From positions 116,001-180,000 of the forward strand of contig JAPTMU010000113.1 of assembly GCA_028583405.1 (NCBI GenBank): DNA of 64,000 nt, given 5' to 3'. The notes beneath the pieces were generated by a model, which saw nothing but the letters and a program-made list of their open reading frames with translations, made no database searches and was not told the DNA's origin. Shown piece after piece: positions 45,146-55,640 of the stretch; position 1 is the first letter of the stretch; every line of letters starts with the position of its first letter. The translations under genes were made by a program, and so were the position numbers. The stretch comes from Pogonophryne albipinna (taxonomy: Eukaryota; Chordata; Actinopteri; Perciformes; Artedidraconidae).

Positions 45146-47762
45146 GTTAAAGGAGTTCTCTGAACTATTGGCCGGTATCGTGACAAACTATGACAGCGTT
45201 TTAATTGTCGGGGATTTTAATGTGCATGTCTGTTGTATCTCTAAACCACTAGCTAAAGACTTTCTTGATGTTTTATAAGCTTTTGACTTCATACAACATG
45301 TCTCTGGCCCCACGCAAGAGCATGGGCACACATTAGACCTAGTCTTATCCCATGGTCTGCCCATTTCAAATGTCAATGTGTGTGAGGCAGCTTTATCGGA
45401 TCACCTGCCTGTGCTATTTGATTTTATTCTGCCCTGTCATAGTCTTAAATCATGCGCTCCTGTCCGTCACGGTCGTATGATGAAACCTTCCACTGCTGCT
45501 AGTTTCTCCCCTGCCTTTGTTAAATTAACACAGTCTGATATGTCCGCTGACTCCATGGACACTGAGCTATTAACCTCAGCCTTTCTCTCTTCCTGCACTG
45601 GAGCTCTTGACATTGTTGCTCCCCTGAAACTCATGCGCCCCAGAGCTAAATCTGAACCCTGGCTCAATGACGTCACTCGTGCTGCCAGGCGTGAGTGCCG
45701 GCAGGCTGAGCGCAGGTGGAAGAAGGACAAGCTTCATGTAACTCGTGACATTTTGAAAGAGAGTTGGAGAAAGTATCAGAGCACTGTAAAAGCTGAAAAG
45801 ATTAGTTACTTTTCTGATATTATTTCTAGTAATTTAAACAAACCTCGTGTTCTCTTTAAAATAATCGATGCTATGTTAAACTCTCCTTTATCCACTTGTA
45901 TTGATGCTTCAACTGAGATGTGTGAAAAGTTCCTCTGCTATTTTATAGACAAGATCTCCACTATTAGAGCCAGTATCTCACCACCCTCTTTTGACCCCTC
46001 CATTGACTTCACATGCACTGCTGTCTTCCAGCAGTTTGGACCTGTGTCGTTGTCATCTCTCAGTGACGTTGTTGCTAAATTAAAACCCTCATCTTGTCCC
46101 ACAGACCCAGTCCCTCCTCCACTTTTTAAAGAGGTATGGGACACTATTGGACCTAATGTCAATAACATTATAAATAGCAGCCTAGAGTCCGGTTCTGTGC
46201 CAGTTTATTTCAAACAAGCGGTTGTGGCACCCCTGATAAAGAAAACCAATCTGGACACTTCTGTCTTCTCAAATTACAGACCTATCTCGAAGCTTCCTTT
46301 TATTTCAAAAGTATTGGAGAAAACCGTACTCTTTTATACATGCACACAATATTTTCGATATTTTTCAATCCGGTTTTAAAGCGCTTCACAGTACTGAGTC
46401 TGCCCTTCTAAGAGTGTTCAATGACCTCCTGGTCACTACAGACTCTGGTGACTCTGCCATCCTTATGCTCTTAGACCTCACAGCTGCCTTTGATACGATT
46501 GACCACTCCATCCTTATCTCTCGTCTAGAGCACTGTGTGGGTATCAGGGGCGCTGCCTTAGAGTGGTTCAGGTCCTATCTGTCCCAGAGGTCTTTCTCTG
46601 TTAGGCTTGGTGACTTTACATCCTCTTCTGCCCCCCTATCCTGTGGAGTTCCCCAAGGTTCTATTTTGGGGCCTATTTTATTTTCCTTATACCTTCTCCC
46701 CCTTGGACTGATTTTTTGAAAATATGGCGTCTCCTACCACCTTTATGCGGACGACTCCCAATTATATCTACCCCTAAGAAAAAACACTAGCTCTCTGATG
46801 CCCCTGGTTGACTGTCTTAATGACATAAAGGCCTGGATGGCGCTAAATTTTTTAAATATAAATGAGAGCAAAACGGAGGTAATTGTGTTTGGACCAAATG
46901 GTGATGTCCCTTCCATTGACCTGGGTTCCCTGCAACAGTATGCAAAACCCATGGTCACAAATCTGGGTGTCAAAATCGACAGTGCTTTTAAATTAGATAA
47001 ACAGATAAACTCCGTGGTTAAATCCAGTTTTTATCACTTGAGGCTCCTGTCCAAAATTAAACCGGTTTTATCCTTTTTAAACTTTGAGCGTGTAATTCAT
47101 GCCTTTGTTTCAACTCGTTTAGATTATTGTAATGCACTTTATGCCGGCCTAAATAAGACTTCGCTGGCCCGCCTGCAGCTTGTACAACACGCTGCGGCGC
47201 GGCTGCTTACAGGAACCCGCAAGTTTGACCACATCACACCAGTTCTGGCTTCGCTCCACTGGCTTCCTGTCCATTTTAGAGTTCATTTTAAGATCTTATT
47301 GTTTGTTTTTAAATCTCTTAATGGGCTGGCCCCAGAGTACATCTCCGACCTCTTACAGGTGTACACCCCCTCAAGGGCTTTGAGGTCGGCTGATCAGCTG
47401 CTGCTTGTAGTCCCAAAAACAAAGAAAAAGACCAGGGGAGACCGAGCGTTCTCATCGGTAGCCCCCAGGCTCTGGAACGACCTGCCCCCTCATGTAAAAT
47501 TGTCGCCCACTCTTGAAGCTTTTAAGTCCCGCCTAAAGACCCACCTCTTTTCCCTCGCTTACCAGTCAGTCTGAGCTGTGTCATACCTATTTGTATGATT
47601 TTACTGTCTGTCCATAGCCTTTATGTGCCTTGTATTTATTCTTATGTGTGCTTTTTATCTATTCGTGTAATATTATATTTTATTATAATGTTATGTTCAT
47701 TGTGAAGCACTTTGGCAAACCCTCTGTTTTTAAACTGTGCTATATAAATAAAGTGGATTGGA
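45146..47762 (+). mobile_element. L2-clade LINE, 2.6 kb, 5'-truncated in the endonuclease
   Basis: Flanked by TTGGTTTG at 45138-45145 and 47763-47770. It contains the end of the endonuclease, complete reverse transcriptase and C-terminal regions, then a 3' UTR with GAAGCACTTTGG and GTGCTATATAAATAAAGTGG and a GGATT tail. The same tail type is at 10.7 kb. Confidence 0.9.
45157..47574 (+). pseudogene. L2 endonuclease-reverse transcriptase, disrupted
   Basis: The N-terminal portion shows the end of an APE-type endonuclease: VGDFNVHV, GHTLDLVLSHG and LSDHLPVLFDF, which supply active-site Asp/Asn/His residues. An in-frame TAA interrupts it (about 45276). Reverse-transcriptase signatures follow: [29 protein letters not shown], then after a frameshift near 46340 [40 protein letters not shown], an in-frame TGA at 46718-46720, and YADDSQLYLPL with the YADD catalytic pair. 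The C-terminus has NLGVKIDSAF, TRLDYCNALYAGLN, SLHWLPVHFRVHFK and LWNDLPPHVK, ending at TGA 47572-47574. In intact elements this one protein nicks DNA and reverse-transcribes its own RNA. This copy has at least two stops and one frameshift and no 5' end. Confidence 0.92.
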
Positions 47763-47905
47763 TTGGTTTGATTTTCCAATAATGTTGGACTCTCCTACAA
47801 GAGAATGAATAGTGAAGGATAAAAACAACATCTAGTTAAAGTGTTGTATCCACACGGTCTGTAACCTAAAGATATCCTGCTAACAATAAATACAAACAGG
47901 CGATA

Positions 47906-48220
47906 AAAAATCTCATTTTAACCTTCAATGTCTGACATAAAAAAAATGTTGCGTCTGAAAACCCTCGATAAATGTATCCCTGGAGTGCTTGCTTCATCAG
48001 AATTATGTGAAGTCAATAGATGGTCCAGACTGAAGGCACCCTAAGACTTGAAAGAAACTAAACCACAAACGTTGGGGCTTGTTTCTGTTACATTTTTACG
48101 AGGTGTTGATAAAAAAACCTTCCGTCACCAACTGTATGAGATTAAAAGTAAGAAACCAACCTCTAATCCTGGATTTTGCCCACTTTGAATGTAAATTGAT
48201 AATATATTGATGTATTACAC
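47906..48220. other. No gene seen
   Basis: Unique-looking spacer. Confidence 0.5.
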
Positions 48221-48224
48221 GGCG

Positions 48225-48650
48225 TAACTAATACTCTATTTTAATTGGTCACTTTGGACATTCCAAAGTTCTGCTATCTTTCACTAACAGACCGTTGCTA
48301 AGGAGAATAGACCGTTGCTAAGGAGAACAGATCATTGCCAAGGAGAACATACCGTTGCTAAGGGGACTATGTGCAGTCAGATCAATCCGCAGAAAACACT
48401 AAAGGGAACAGCAGAAGAAGACAGACAGGAAGTAAACACTAAAGAGAACAGCAGAAGAAGACAGACAGGAAGTAAACACTAATGGGAACAGTAGAAGAAG
48501 ACAGACAGGAAGTAAACACTAAAGGGAACAGCAGAAGAAGACAGACAGGAAGTAAACACTAAAGGGAACAGCATAAGAAGACAGACAGGAAGTAAACACT
48601 AACGGGAACAGCAGAAGAAGATGGACTGGAAGTAAACATTAAAGTTTTTT
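48225..48650 (+). repeat. CCGTTGCTAAGGAG interspersed repeat, copy 3, with 40-bp array
   Basis: Four 20-bp GACCGTTGCTAAGGAG units (48288-48363) are followed by about six copies of a 40-bp unit with AAACACTAAAGGGAACAGCA and GAAGAAGACAGACAGGAAGT (48395-48645). The copy at 39.3 kb has this second word once. Confidence 0.9.
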
Positions 48651-48783
48651 ACGAGTTTCTTGAAACTTTTAGGAAGTGAAATAAGCCAAAGCATTCTTTT
48701 TTAAATGATCGACCCCCTTGCTGCACATTATTCCTTGTTTAAGAAACGGTCTCATGGTGAAGATAATGTATTTCACTCCTTAA

Positions 48784-49933
48784 AGGTGGGGTAGGTAAGT
48801 TTGAGAAACCGGCTCGAGTGCACCAAAATTTGAAAGTACACAGCCGAAAAGAATCCGCCCCTTCCTTCAGACTTCCTTACAGAGCACCTCCTCCAACACA
48901 CATGAACGCGCACATGACTTAGGTTGGCTTTATAGTTCAGGGGAATTGTAAACCATACAAAACCTGTCCAAGAGAAAAAGAGCGACCACGGCGTCAGATT
49001 TCAGCTCGGTGTGTATGGGGGTTATTCCCTATCTTTATTCAAGAGCGTGGTATTTACATTTGAGAGCATACTTTATTGATTTCCTTCACTCAAACCCTGT
49101 CATCGCACCAAAGACAAACCAAAGAGTAACCGCCCTTACGGGACGCTGTAATAAGTAAAGCGAACGCACCCGCAAGGACACCTGGCCTCCTATTGGTTGA
49201 GGGATTTTGACAGGATTGTTGCACAAAAGTTTCGAGCGCGCAGAGAATAAATCTGAGAGCAGAAAAAATCCGTAAGCAGCAATATATCTGAGTGCAAGCG
49301 TACAGTTTGAGCAGAAGCAGAGCTAAGTGCAAGCAGGCACTATTTGAGTGCGAGGACAGGGTTTGAGGGAAATAAATACATAAAGTATGCTCTCAAATTT
49401 AAATACCACGCTCTTGAATAAAGATAGGGATTAACCCCCATAGGTGTGTTCCATCAGTAGTCGCCATCGTTGAAAAGCAACTCCGATATTGACTCTGGTT
49501 TGAATTCTCCTAGTTTCCACTTTGTTTTTGTTCCTAATTTGCTCCGTTACATTATTTCTTTTGCCACCAGTAGACGATGTTGAACCTAACTCTGCCATGG
49601 TGAAAGTGGCCGCCTGTTGCTGGCGAGTCATTGAAGTACTGCTGCAATGCACGCCCAATGACGGCACGCCCAATGAGGGCACGAGATACATTTGGTGCGT
49701 GCACGAGATGGAAGGCTGACAGACAGGACGGCAATCCAATCCGTTTAGCCGGGCCGGCTAAACGGATTGGTCGTACTTTTTACAGTATTACGGCTTCCAC
49801 AGATGACATTTTTTTATGGATTTGTTGTCAAAGCACTTAAGATATTCATTGCTATCGGGATGTTAAGAGCATTCCATGGAATATAACAAAAAGTGTATCT
49901 CGAGCCGGTTTCTCAAACTTACCTACCCCCCCT
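48784..49933. mobile_element. TTAA-target element with 35-bp terminal inverted repeats
   Basis: Left end AGGTGGGGTAGGTAAGTTTG AGAAACCGGCTCGAG. The right end is its inverse with two changes (A49921 region). TTAA lies at 48780-48783 and 49934-49937, as for piggyBac or Kolobok-type elements. It contains the TA-target MITE 49016-49440. No transposase is encoded. Confidence 0.88.
49016..49440. mobile_element. TA-target MITE with about 90-bp inverted repeats
   Basis: Left end TGGGGGTTATTCCCTATCTT, inverted right end TGGGGGTTAATCCCTATCTT. The symmetry continues through CAAGAGCGTGGTATTTA and GAGAGCATACTTTAT. TA flanks both sides, as for Tc1/mariner-type targets. A truncated copy is at 59348. Confidence 0.88.
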
Positions 49934-49937
49934 TTAA

Positions 49938-50545
49938 GTCCCTCAGTGCTCTCACTGCACTGGATTAACCTGAGAATTGACCTCTGGAAACAAGCACTCT
50001 TCTGATAGAGAGGAGAACTTATCCTTGCTTTGTTTGGTGAGTGTTTCAAGGAGATATCCATTGTATCAAAACAAAGCTTTACAGAAGGTTAATTTACAGG
50101 TTAATACTCTGGACGGAGAAAACATGGGGGATAAAGTTTGCCTGACATGAGAGCAAACTTACACCAAGCGGCCTTCAGGCTGTCTAGACAGGAGGAGAAA
50201 GGCCAAATCATCAAACATTATATAAATAAAGAATAATATAATTTAGTTAAAAAAGTGTGAAAGAACACAGCCTTCATTTTTTCAAAAACATTTAATGTCA
50301 CTTTTAAAGAAGGTTTTAGGAATAGGCTATATTAGGCAGGGCAGAGTGACATCTTTAAGCTTTGACAACAGCTTTAACTTCCCAAATAATCCGCTTTTAA
50401 GCCTTTAAATGAACTGTTATTAGGTAAACAATGTGTTTGAAGGAACAAACCTAACATTAAGATTACAAAAATGGAATAAAGTTATCCAAATAACTCTTTT
50501 TGGGGGAATTTACAGCGATGTTTGGAGCTGTTAGGACCTGCTAGC
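49938..50545. other. No gene seen
   Basis: AT-rich unique-looking spacer. Confidence 0.5.
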
Positions 50546-50549
50546 TGTA

Positions 50550-50748
50550 TAATGTTAGCCAGTTAGCTTAAAAAAATCTCATGTCAACAATGTTTTTATA
50601 ATTGTATTCAGCCATAGCTTTTCAGATAGCTATAATTTGCTAGCTAGCTTGTTAGATAGGTAGCTAATGTAAACTAGCTGACTACATAAATAATTAAGTT
50701 GAAGCTTGTAAAGTAGATAGCTAACGTTTGTTGATTGCTAGCTAGATA
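50550..50748. repeat. Degenerate GCTAGCTA-rich stretch, related to 36.6-37.1 kb
   Basis: TAGCTAATGTAAACTAGCTG and GTAGATAGCTAACGTTTGTT resemble the 26-bp unit. It is interrupted by the Harbinger-like insertion and resumes after it (AAGTTTGCTAGCTGAACAGC at 51418), mirroring AATGTTTGCTAGCTAAGCAGC at 37130. Confidence 0.7.
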
Positions 50749-51410
50749 AGGCACTTTCACACCAAGTAGCCTACTTTTCCCAGGAATAGTTTCCGGAACT
50801 TTCCCCCGGAACTTTTATTTCCTGGAACTATCTAGTAAATCGCGTTCACACCGGAATAAGTCCCTGAGGGAGCCGCTGACGTCACTTATTCTTCTTCTTC
50901 TGCTTTGGGTTTACTGGCAGGCCGCAAACAACTTCACGGCGTATACTGCCACCCGAAGTCCCCGGCCGGAAGTCCCCGGAGTTGGGGACTGGCTTCAGTA
51001 GAAGCTGCTGGGACTCCCAGCAGCTTCTACTGAAGCCTTCCGAGTAAATCGCCAGAACGCCGACACCTCCTCATCTCCACCGCTCCCATGTTTTCATTTG
51101 TGTTGCCATAAGTTAGTCTCTCTCCGTTGGTGTGCTGGGCTAATGCTAATAATGCTAATGCAAGCAAATAAAATGGCGGCTTCACAAACACTTTTCAGAG
51201 TTTTACGGGGCGGGGTTTGCAATCCGCCCAGCCAATCAGAAATTGGAACGTTTTCCTCCCCAGGAAAGTACCTGCTCTCTAGCAGGGACTGAAAAGGGTG
51301 AAAAGGTTCGCAAAAAAAAGTTCTAGTTCCAGATATTTTTGGTGTGAACGCAAAATCCCAGGAACTATCGGAACTATTCCTGGGAAAAGTACTCCGGTGT
51401 GAAAGCGCCT
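50749..51410. mobile_element. PIF/Harbinger-like element, AGGCRCTTTCACACC ends
   Basis: Left end AGGCACTTTCACACCAAG, inverted right end AGGCGCTTTCACACCGGAG, both followed by CTTTTCCCAGGAATAGTT. Flanks are TAA and TAT, one base from the TWA target typical of Harbinger. About 660 bp, non-coding, with a perfect palindrome inside. Confidence 0.75.
50991..51037. repeat. Perfect 23-bp-arm palindrome, 1-nt spacer
   Basis: GGCTTCAGTAGAAGCTGCTG GGA is followed after one C by its exact reverse complement (51015-51037). It could extrude as a cruciform or form a hairpin in RNA. Confidence 0.95.
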
Positions 51411-52105
51411 ATTGTTAAAGTTTGCTAGCTGAACAGCACTCTGACAGGTTAACTGAGTTCTTCAATGTGTTAATATGAGCTTTTAGGCCGTTTCCATATG
51501 TCATCCTGCAGCCACTAACAGATGATGGTTGCTATGAAACATTCCATATGAGCAAAGTAGCTGTGAATGATCTTAAATACAAGTCACTGTTTACAATTCA
51601 GCTAGTGCTAAACCAGACAAGCTAACACATGAGCGTTTAAACCGGAAGTGTGAATACGGGCGAGCAAAATAAGGTGAATTATTCCTGCAAAAATTTGACT
51701 GTATCTTTTTTTTCACCCCAGTTTCTCCACAAGTGATCCAATCTTCATCAGCCACCCTCCTTCACTCTGTTTTCTGATGACCTCTCTCCCCACTCTCCAC
51801 TTCTGATGATCCCTCTCACTGTCTCTCGGTCTGGAGAGCAATCACTGATCATTACAATCAGGACGTCTGTTGGACTTTCTCAAGGAGCTATGTTACCGTG
51901 CAGGTCAACAAGTTGATGCCACTCGAGGCCAAATACCCACTGAGAGACGAGAGCTCACAAACAAATACGATGCTGATGAGAAGAGAGGAAGGAGAGGAGG
52001 GGAGGAAGGGTGCACTACAAATCCTCGACATCCTGCCCAGTATATGTGTCTGATATCCAGTCAGAATGTGTCTCTACTCCTGATGTGAGACACAATAACT
52101 TCAGG
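51411..52105. other. No gene recognised
   Basis: Unique-looking. A 72-codon plus ORF (51870-52088) starts MDFLKELCYRAGQQVDATRG and is rich in charged residues, but it resembles no family I know and no splice context was found. Confidence 0.35.
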
Positions 52106-52110
52106 AGTGA

Positions 52111-52497
52111 CACTGCAGTGAGATATCAGGTCTTGTTTTTAGACATGCATCATCTTGTTCAGTCAAAACATCTTATTTGGAGTTGTATCTCAGAGGAAAC
52201 TTCTTTCTTTTCACATATTTATTGGAAAATCACCAGCTAACATCAGAACACAGAAAACTTTGAGCATTAGCGGCTTATTTTGTAACACGAAATGTCCTGA
52301 TTCTGGTCAAATATAGTTCAAAATGAGTTTTCCATCTAATTACAAGATCGGATTGATCTAAATATCCATTCTTATTTTAAGACAAGCTCATTTTCACTTG
52401 TTCTATTGGCAGATTTTTGGACTTATTTCAAGTGAAAACTCCATATTTTGATTATTTGTTCAACTTGTTTTTGGAGCAGCATTTCTTTCCAGTGTGA
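52111..52497. mobile_element. Candidate MITE, CACTGCAGTG / CCAGTG ends
   Basis: GTCTTGTTTTTAGACATGCA, CATCTTATTTGGAGTTG and TCTATTGGCAGATTTTTGGA are phrases of a common fish non-autonomous element with CACTGCAAAA-type ends. Terminal repeats here are weak. Confidence 0.4.
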
Positions 52498-53040
52498 TGA
52501 AAATGAGATAAACACAAAAGAGTGGAATTTAAATAGAAACGAGATAACACAGCAGAGAGCGAGGAAGAATGAATTGGGGGGAGATAACAGTATGCAAAAT
52601 TATTCAGAGTTTAAACCCCACAAGGAAAGTTTGCTTGCAGCTCAGCAACACAAAGGAGCTGCAAGACTTCCCCCAAAAAAAACTCTTCTCTCTGCACCTC
52701 TCTGACCTTGAATTGATTGTTTGCAACCTGAACATCCAGAAATGTGCCCAGGTAAGCAAAAGCATCACGAGTCCTTACTGTAAAACCAATTACAGGAGGT
52801 ATGTGTCTTCACCTCAATTACAGGGGACGGAGGAAAGTGTTCTGTTACAGGGTGTAGTGGGAAAAGAAGGACGAAGAGAGGACAAAAAAGAGGGGAAAGA
52901 GAAGCAGAAATAACTTAATAGAGGACGATTTACGGTGTTCAATGTCAGGAAAGTTTATAATGTTCAGAGTTCTTCAGTGACGATACAAATACTCTAAACG
53001 ATCCACTTAACGTCGGTCTGTGCTGAAGCAACACTGCTGA
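52498..53040. other. No gene seen
   Basis: Unique-looking. The 85- and 114-codon plus ORFs overlap in different frames and have no domains. Confidence 0.4.
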
Positions 53041-54873
53041 CACCAGGTCTGCTACAAAAGTACTCACATCCTTTACTCAAGTAGAAGTACAGATACTCAT
53101 GTTTAAAAATACTCTGGTGAAAGTAGAAGTACTGACTAAACTTCATTACTCAAGTAAAAGTAAAGAGGCTTTGAAATGTACTTCAGTAAAAAGTACCCAT
53201 AACTAGCAGCTGTTTTAAAGAGTACCTGACCTCCCTTTATATTAATAGAACAATAATGTCAATGTTAGCTAATGAATGTTTCCATGCTGAACAACGGCAA
53301 CATGACAACGTTTCCATTGGTCCCTCTTCTTTAGAGAAGACCAGGAAATGATGGATACACGGATCGTGTTCAAATCAATAGGCACGCAATGACTCTAAAG
53401 AATAATGATCACGCCACCAAACACACATTCAGACTAAAGGAACCAGCTGTTTGGAAAATGAGAGAAGTAGAAAGTACAGGTATTTGTGTTCAACATGTGA
53501 GAAGTAGAAAGTACAGGTATTTGGGTTCAACATGTAAGAAGTAGAAAGTACAGGTATTTGGGTTCAACATGTAAGAAGTAGAAAGTACAGGTATTTGGGT
53601 TCAACATGTAAGAAGTAGAAAGTACAGGTATTTGGGTTCAACATGTAAGAAGTAGAAAGTACAGGTATTTGGGTTCAACATGTAAGAAGTAGAAAGTACA
53701 GGTATTTGTGTTCAACATGTAAGAAGTAGAAAGTACAGGTATTTGGGTTCAACATGTAAGAAGTAGAAAGTACAGGTATTTGAGTTCAACATGTAAGAAG
53801 TAGAAAGTACTGGTATTTGTGTTCAACCTGTGAGAAGTAGAAAGTACAGGTATTTGAGTTCAACCTGTGAGAAGTAGAAAGTACAGGTATTTGAGTTCAA
53901 CATGTAAGAAGTAGAAAGTACAGGTATTTGGGTTCAAAATGTAAGAAGTAGAAAGTACAGGTATTTGGGTTCAACCTGTGAGAAGTAGAAAGTACAGGTA
54001 TTTGAGTTCAACATGTAAGAAGTAGAAAGTACAGGTATTTGGGTTCAAAATGTAAGAAGTAGAAAGTACAGGTATTTGTGTTCAACATGTAAGAAGTAGA
54101 AAGTACTGGTATTTGGGTTCAACATGTAAGAAGTAGAAAGTACAGGTATTTGTGTTCAACATGTAAGAAGTAGAAAGTACAGGTATTTGGGTTCAACATG
54201 TAAGAAGTAGAAAGTACAGGTATTTGAGTTCAACATGTAAGAAGTAGAAAGTACAGGTATTTGAGTTCAACATGTAAGAAGTAGAAAGTACAGGTATTTG
54301 GGTTCAACATGTAAGAAGTAGAAAGTACAGGTATTTGAGTTCAAAATGTAAGAAGTAGAAAGTACAGGTATTTGTGTTCAACATGTGAGAAGTAGAAAGT
54401 ACAGGTATTTGGGTTCAACATGTGAGAAGTAGAAAGTACAGGTATTTGGGTTCAACATGTAAGAAGTAGAAAGTACAGGTATTTGGGTTCAACATGTAAG
54501 AAGTAGAAAGTACAGGTATTTGGGTTCAACATGTGAGAAGTAGATAGTACAGGTATTTGGGTTCAACATGTGAGAAGTAGATAGTACAGGTATTTGAGTT
54601 CAAAATGTAAGAAGTAGAAAGTACAGGTATTTGTGTTCAACATGTGAGAAGTAGAAAGTACAGGTATTTGAGTTCAACATGTAAGAAGTAGAAAGTACAG
54701 GTATTTGAGTTCAACATGTAAGAAGTAGAAAGTACAGGTATTTGAGTTCAAAATGTAAGAATTCAAAGTAAAAAGTCGTCAGAAAAATAAGTAGTGGAGT
54801 AAAGTGCTGATACCAGAAACATGTACTTAAGTACAGTAATGAAGTATTTGTACTCCACTACTTCCCACCTCTG
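53041..54873 (+). mobile_element. AGTAC-rich short DNA transposon, copy C (most complete)
   Basis: A left arm of about 420 bp (AAAGTACTCACATCCTTTAC onward) leads to the 37-bp array (53461-54765) and then the right arm ending CTACTTCCCACCTCTG. The left arm matches copy B and the right arm matches copy A, so this copy defines the whole element. The extreme left end differs from that of copy B, and no target duplication was found. Confidence 0.8.
53461..54765 (+). repeat. 37-bp minisatellite, about 35 units (array C)
   Basis: Same unit as arrays A and B, with extra variants not seen there: CCTGTGAG, TACTGGTATT and GTAGATAGTA. The variants cluster, indicating recent local duplication. Confidence 0.97.
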
Positions 54874-55280
54874 ACTACAGGAATCAGAGAGTCGGTCTTT
54901 TGTGGGATTAAATCTGCAGAGCCGTCAGAAAGCATTACGAAAGGCCTGAGGGATTTTTAGTCGAGGCCAGAGAAACCCAATCTACACCGAAACAGAAACC
55001 GAGGCAAAGAGGTGTTTGTGTTGTTTCCATAGTGATGGAGCACATGCACATCGGAGGAGGGAGGTTAATGAGGAACTTGTGTGAAACTGGGAAGCGAATA
55101 ACGAAAGTTTTTGCTAGAAAGTTCACACAAGAGTTCTTGAGGGGAGGTTTTTAATTGAAAGCCAGCAGAAGCTAAAAGCAGGGGATGCAGAAGAAGAATC
55201 AAAGGAAAGTTCACCTGGAGTTGTAATGTGGGACCGAACACAGCATGAATCAATGTTTGTTATCATTAAGTAGAATTTGC
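54874..55280. other. No gene seen
   Basis: Unique-looking. Two short minus ORFs overlap without domains. Confidence 0.45.
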
Positions 55281-55282
55281 AA

Positions 55283-55560
55283 TCTTAAAATAAGATAAAA
55301 TAAGATTTACTTTATTAATCGCAATTTCGGATTTTTGTGTTGCATCAGCATAAAACAAAACAAGGCATTGCACTAACAAATTAAAAGAGTAGAAATAACA
55401 ATTCTAAAATAAAAACATCTATAAATATAAATATAAATGAACATTAGAGAGTAAGAACAATATATAGATGACCGTGAAGATAAAACATCTATAAACTGAC
55501 AAATACAAAAATAAAAACACTATTAAACCGTTTGCTTGCAGTGACAAACAGCATCTGAAC
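55283..55560 (-). mobile_element. LINE 3' end with TTATC-type tail
   Basis: On the minus strand GATTAATAAAGTAAATCTTA runs into TTTATCTTATTTTA, the same tail type as at 19.0 kb. The rest is A/T-rich 3' UTR without coding sequence. Confidence 0.5.
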
Positions 55561-55640
55561 AAACCGATAAACCCACTGTAACCAAACCAGTCACAAATCT
55601 AGCAGCAATTTAGTCGGGTCTTTGCTGAAGTTTTTTTATG

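Larger units (their letters stand above)
44350..47905. repeat. About 310-bp tandem triplication, third copy split by a LINE
   Basis: GTCTGATGTTCCAGAGGAAG begins copies at about 44353, 44680 and 44981. Shared later landmarks are CTCCTTTGGCAGAGTACTAA, GCTGCCATTTTCCAATCAAC and GGTCTGTAACCTAAAGATAT. Copy 3 is interrupted after its AACAATGTATATG stretch and resumes at 47771 with ATTTTCCAATAATGTTGG, on to GGTCTGTAACCTAAAGATAT. Confidence 0.85.

Noticed and set aside
45467..46168. Minus-strand ORFs across the LINE
   Set aside because: Antisense shadows of the L2 reading frame.
51870..52088. 72-codon plus ORF with charged C-terminus
   Set aside because: No recognisable family; overlaps another ORF in a different frame and adjoins a MITE. 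Kept only as a note in the spacer entry.
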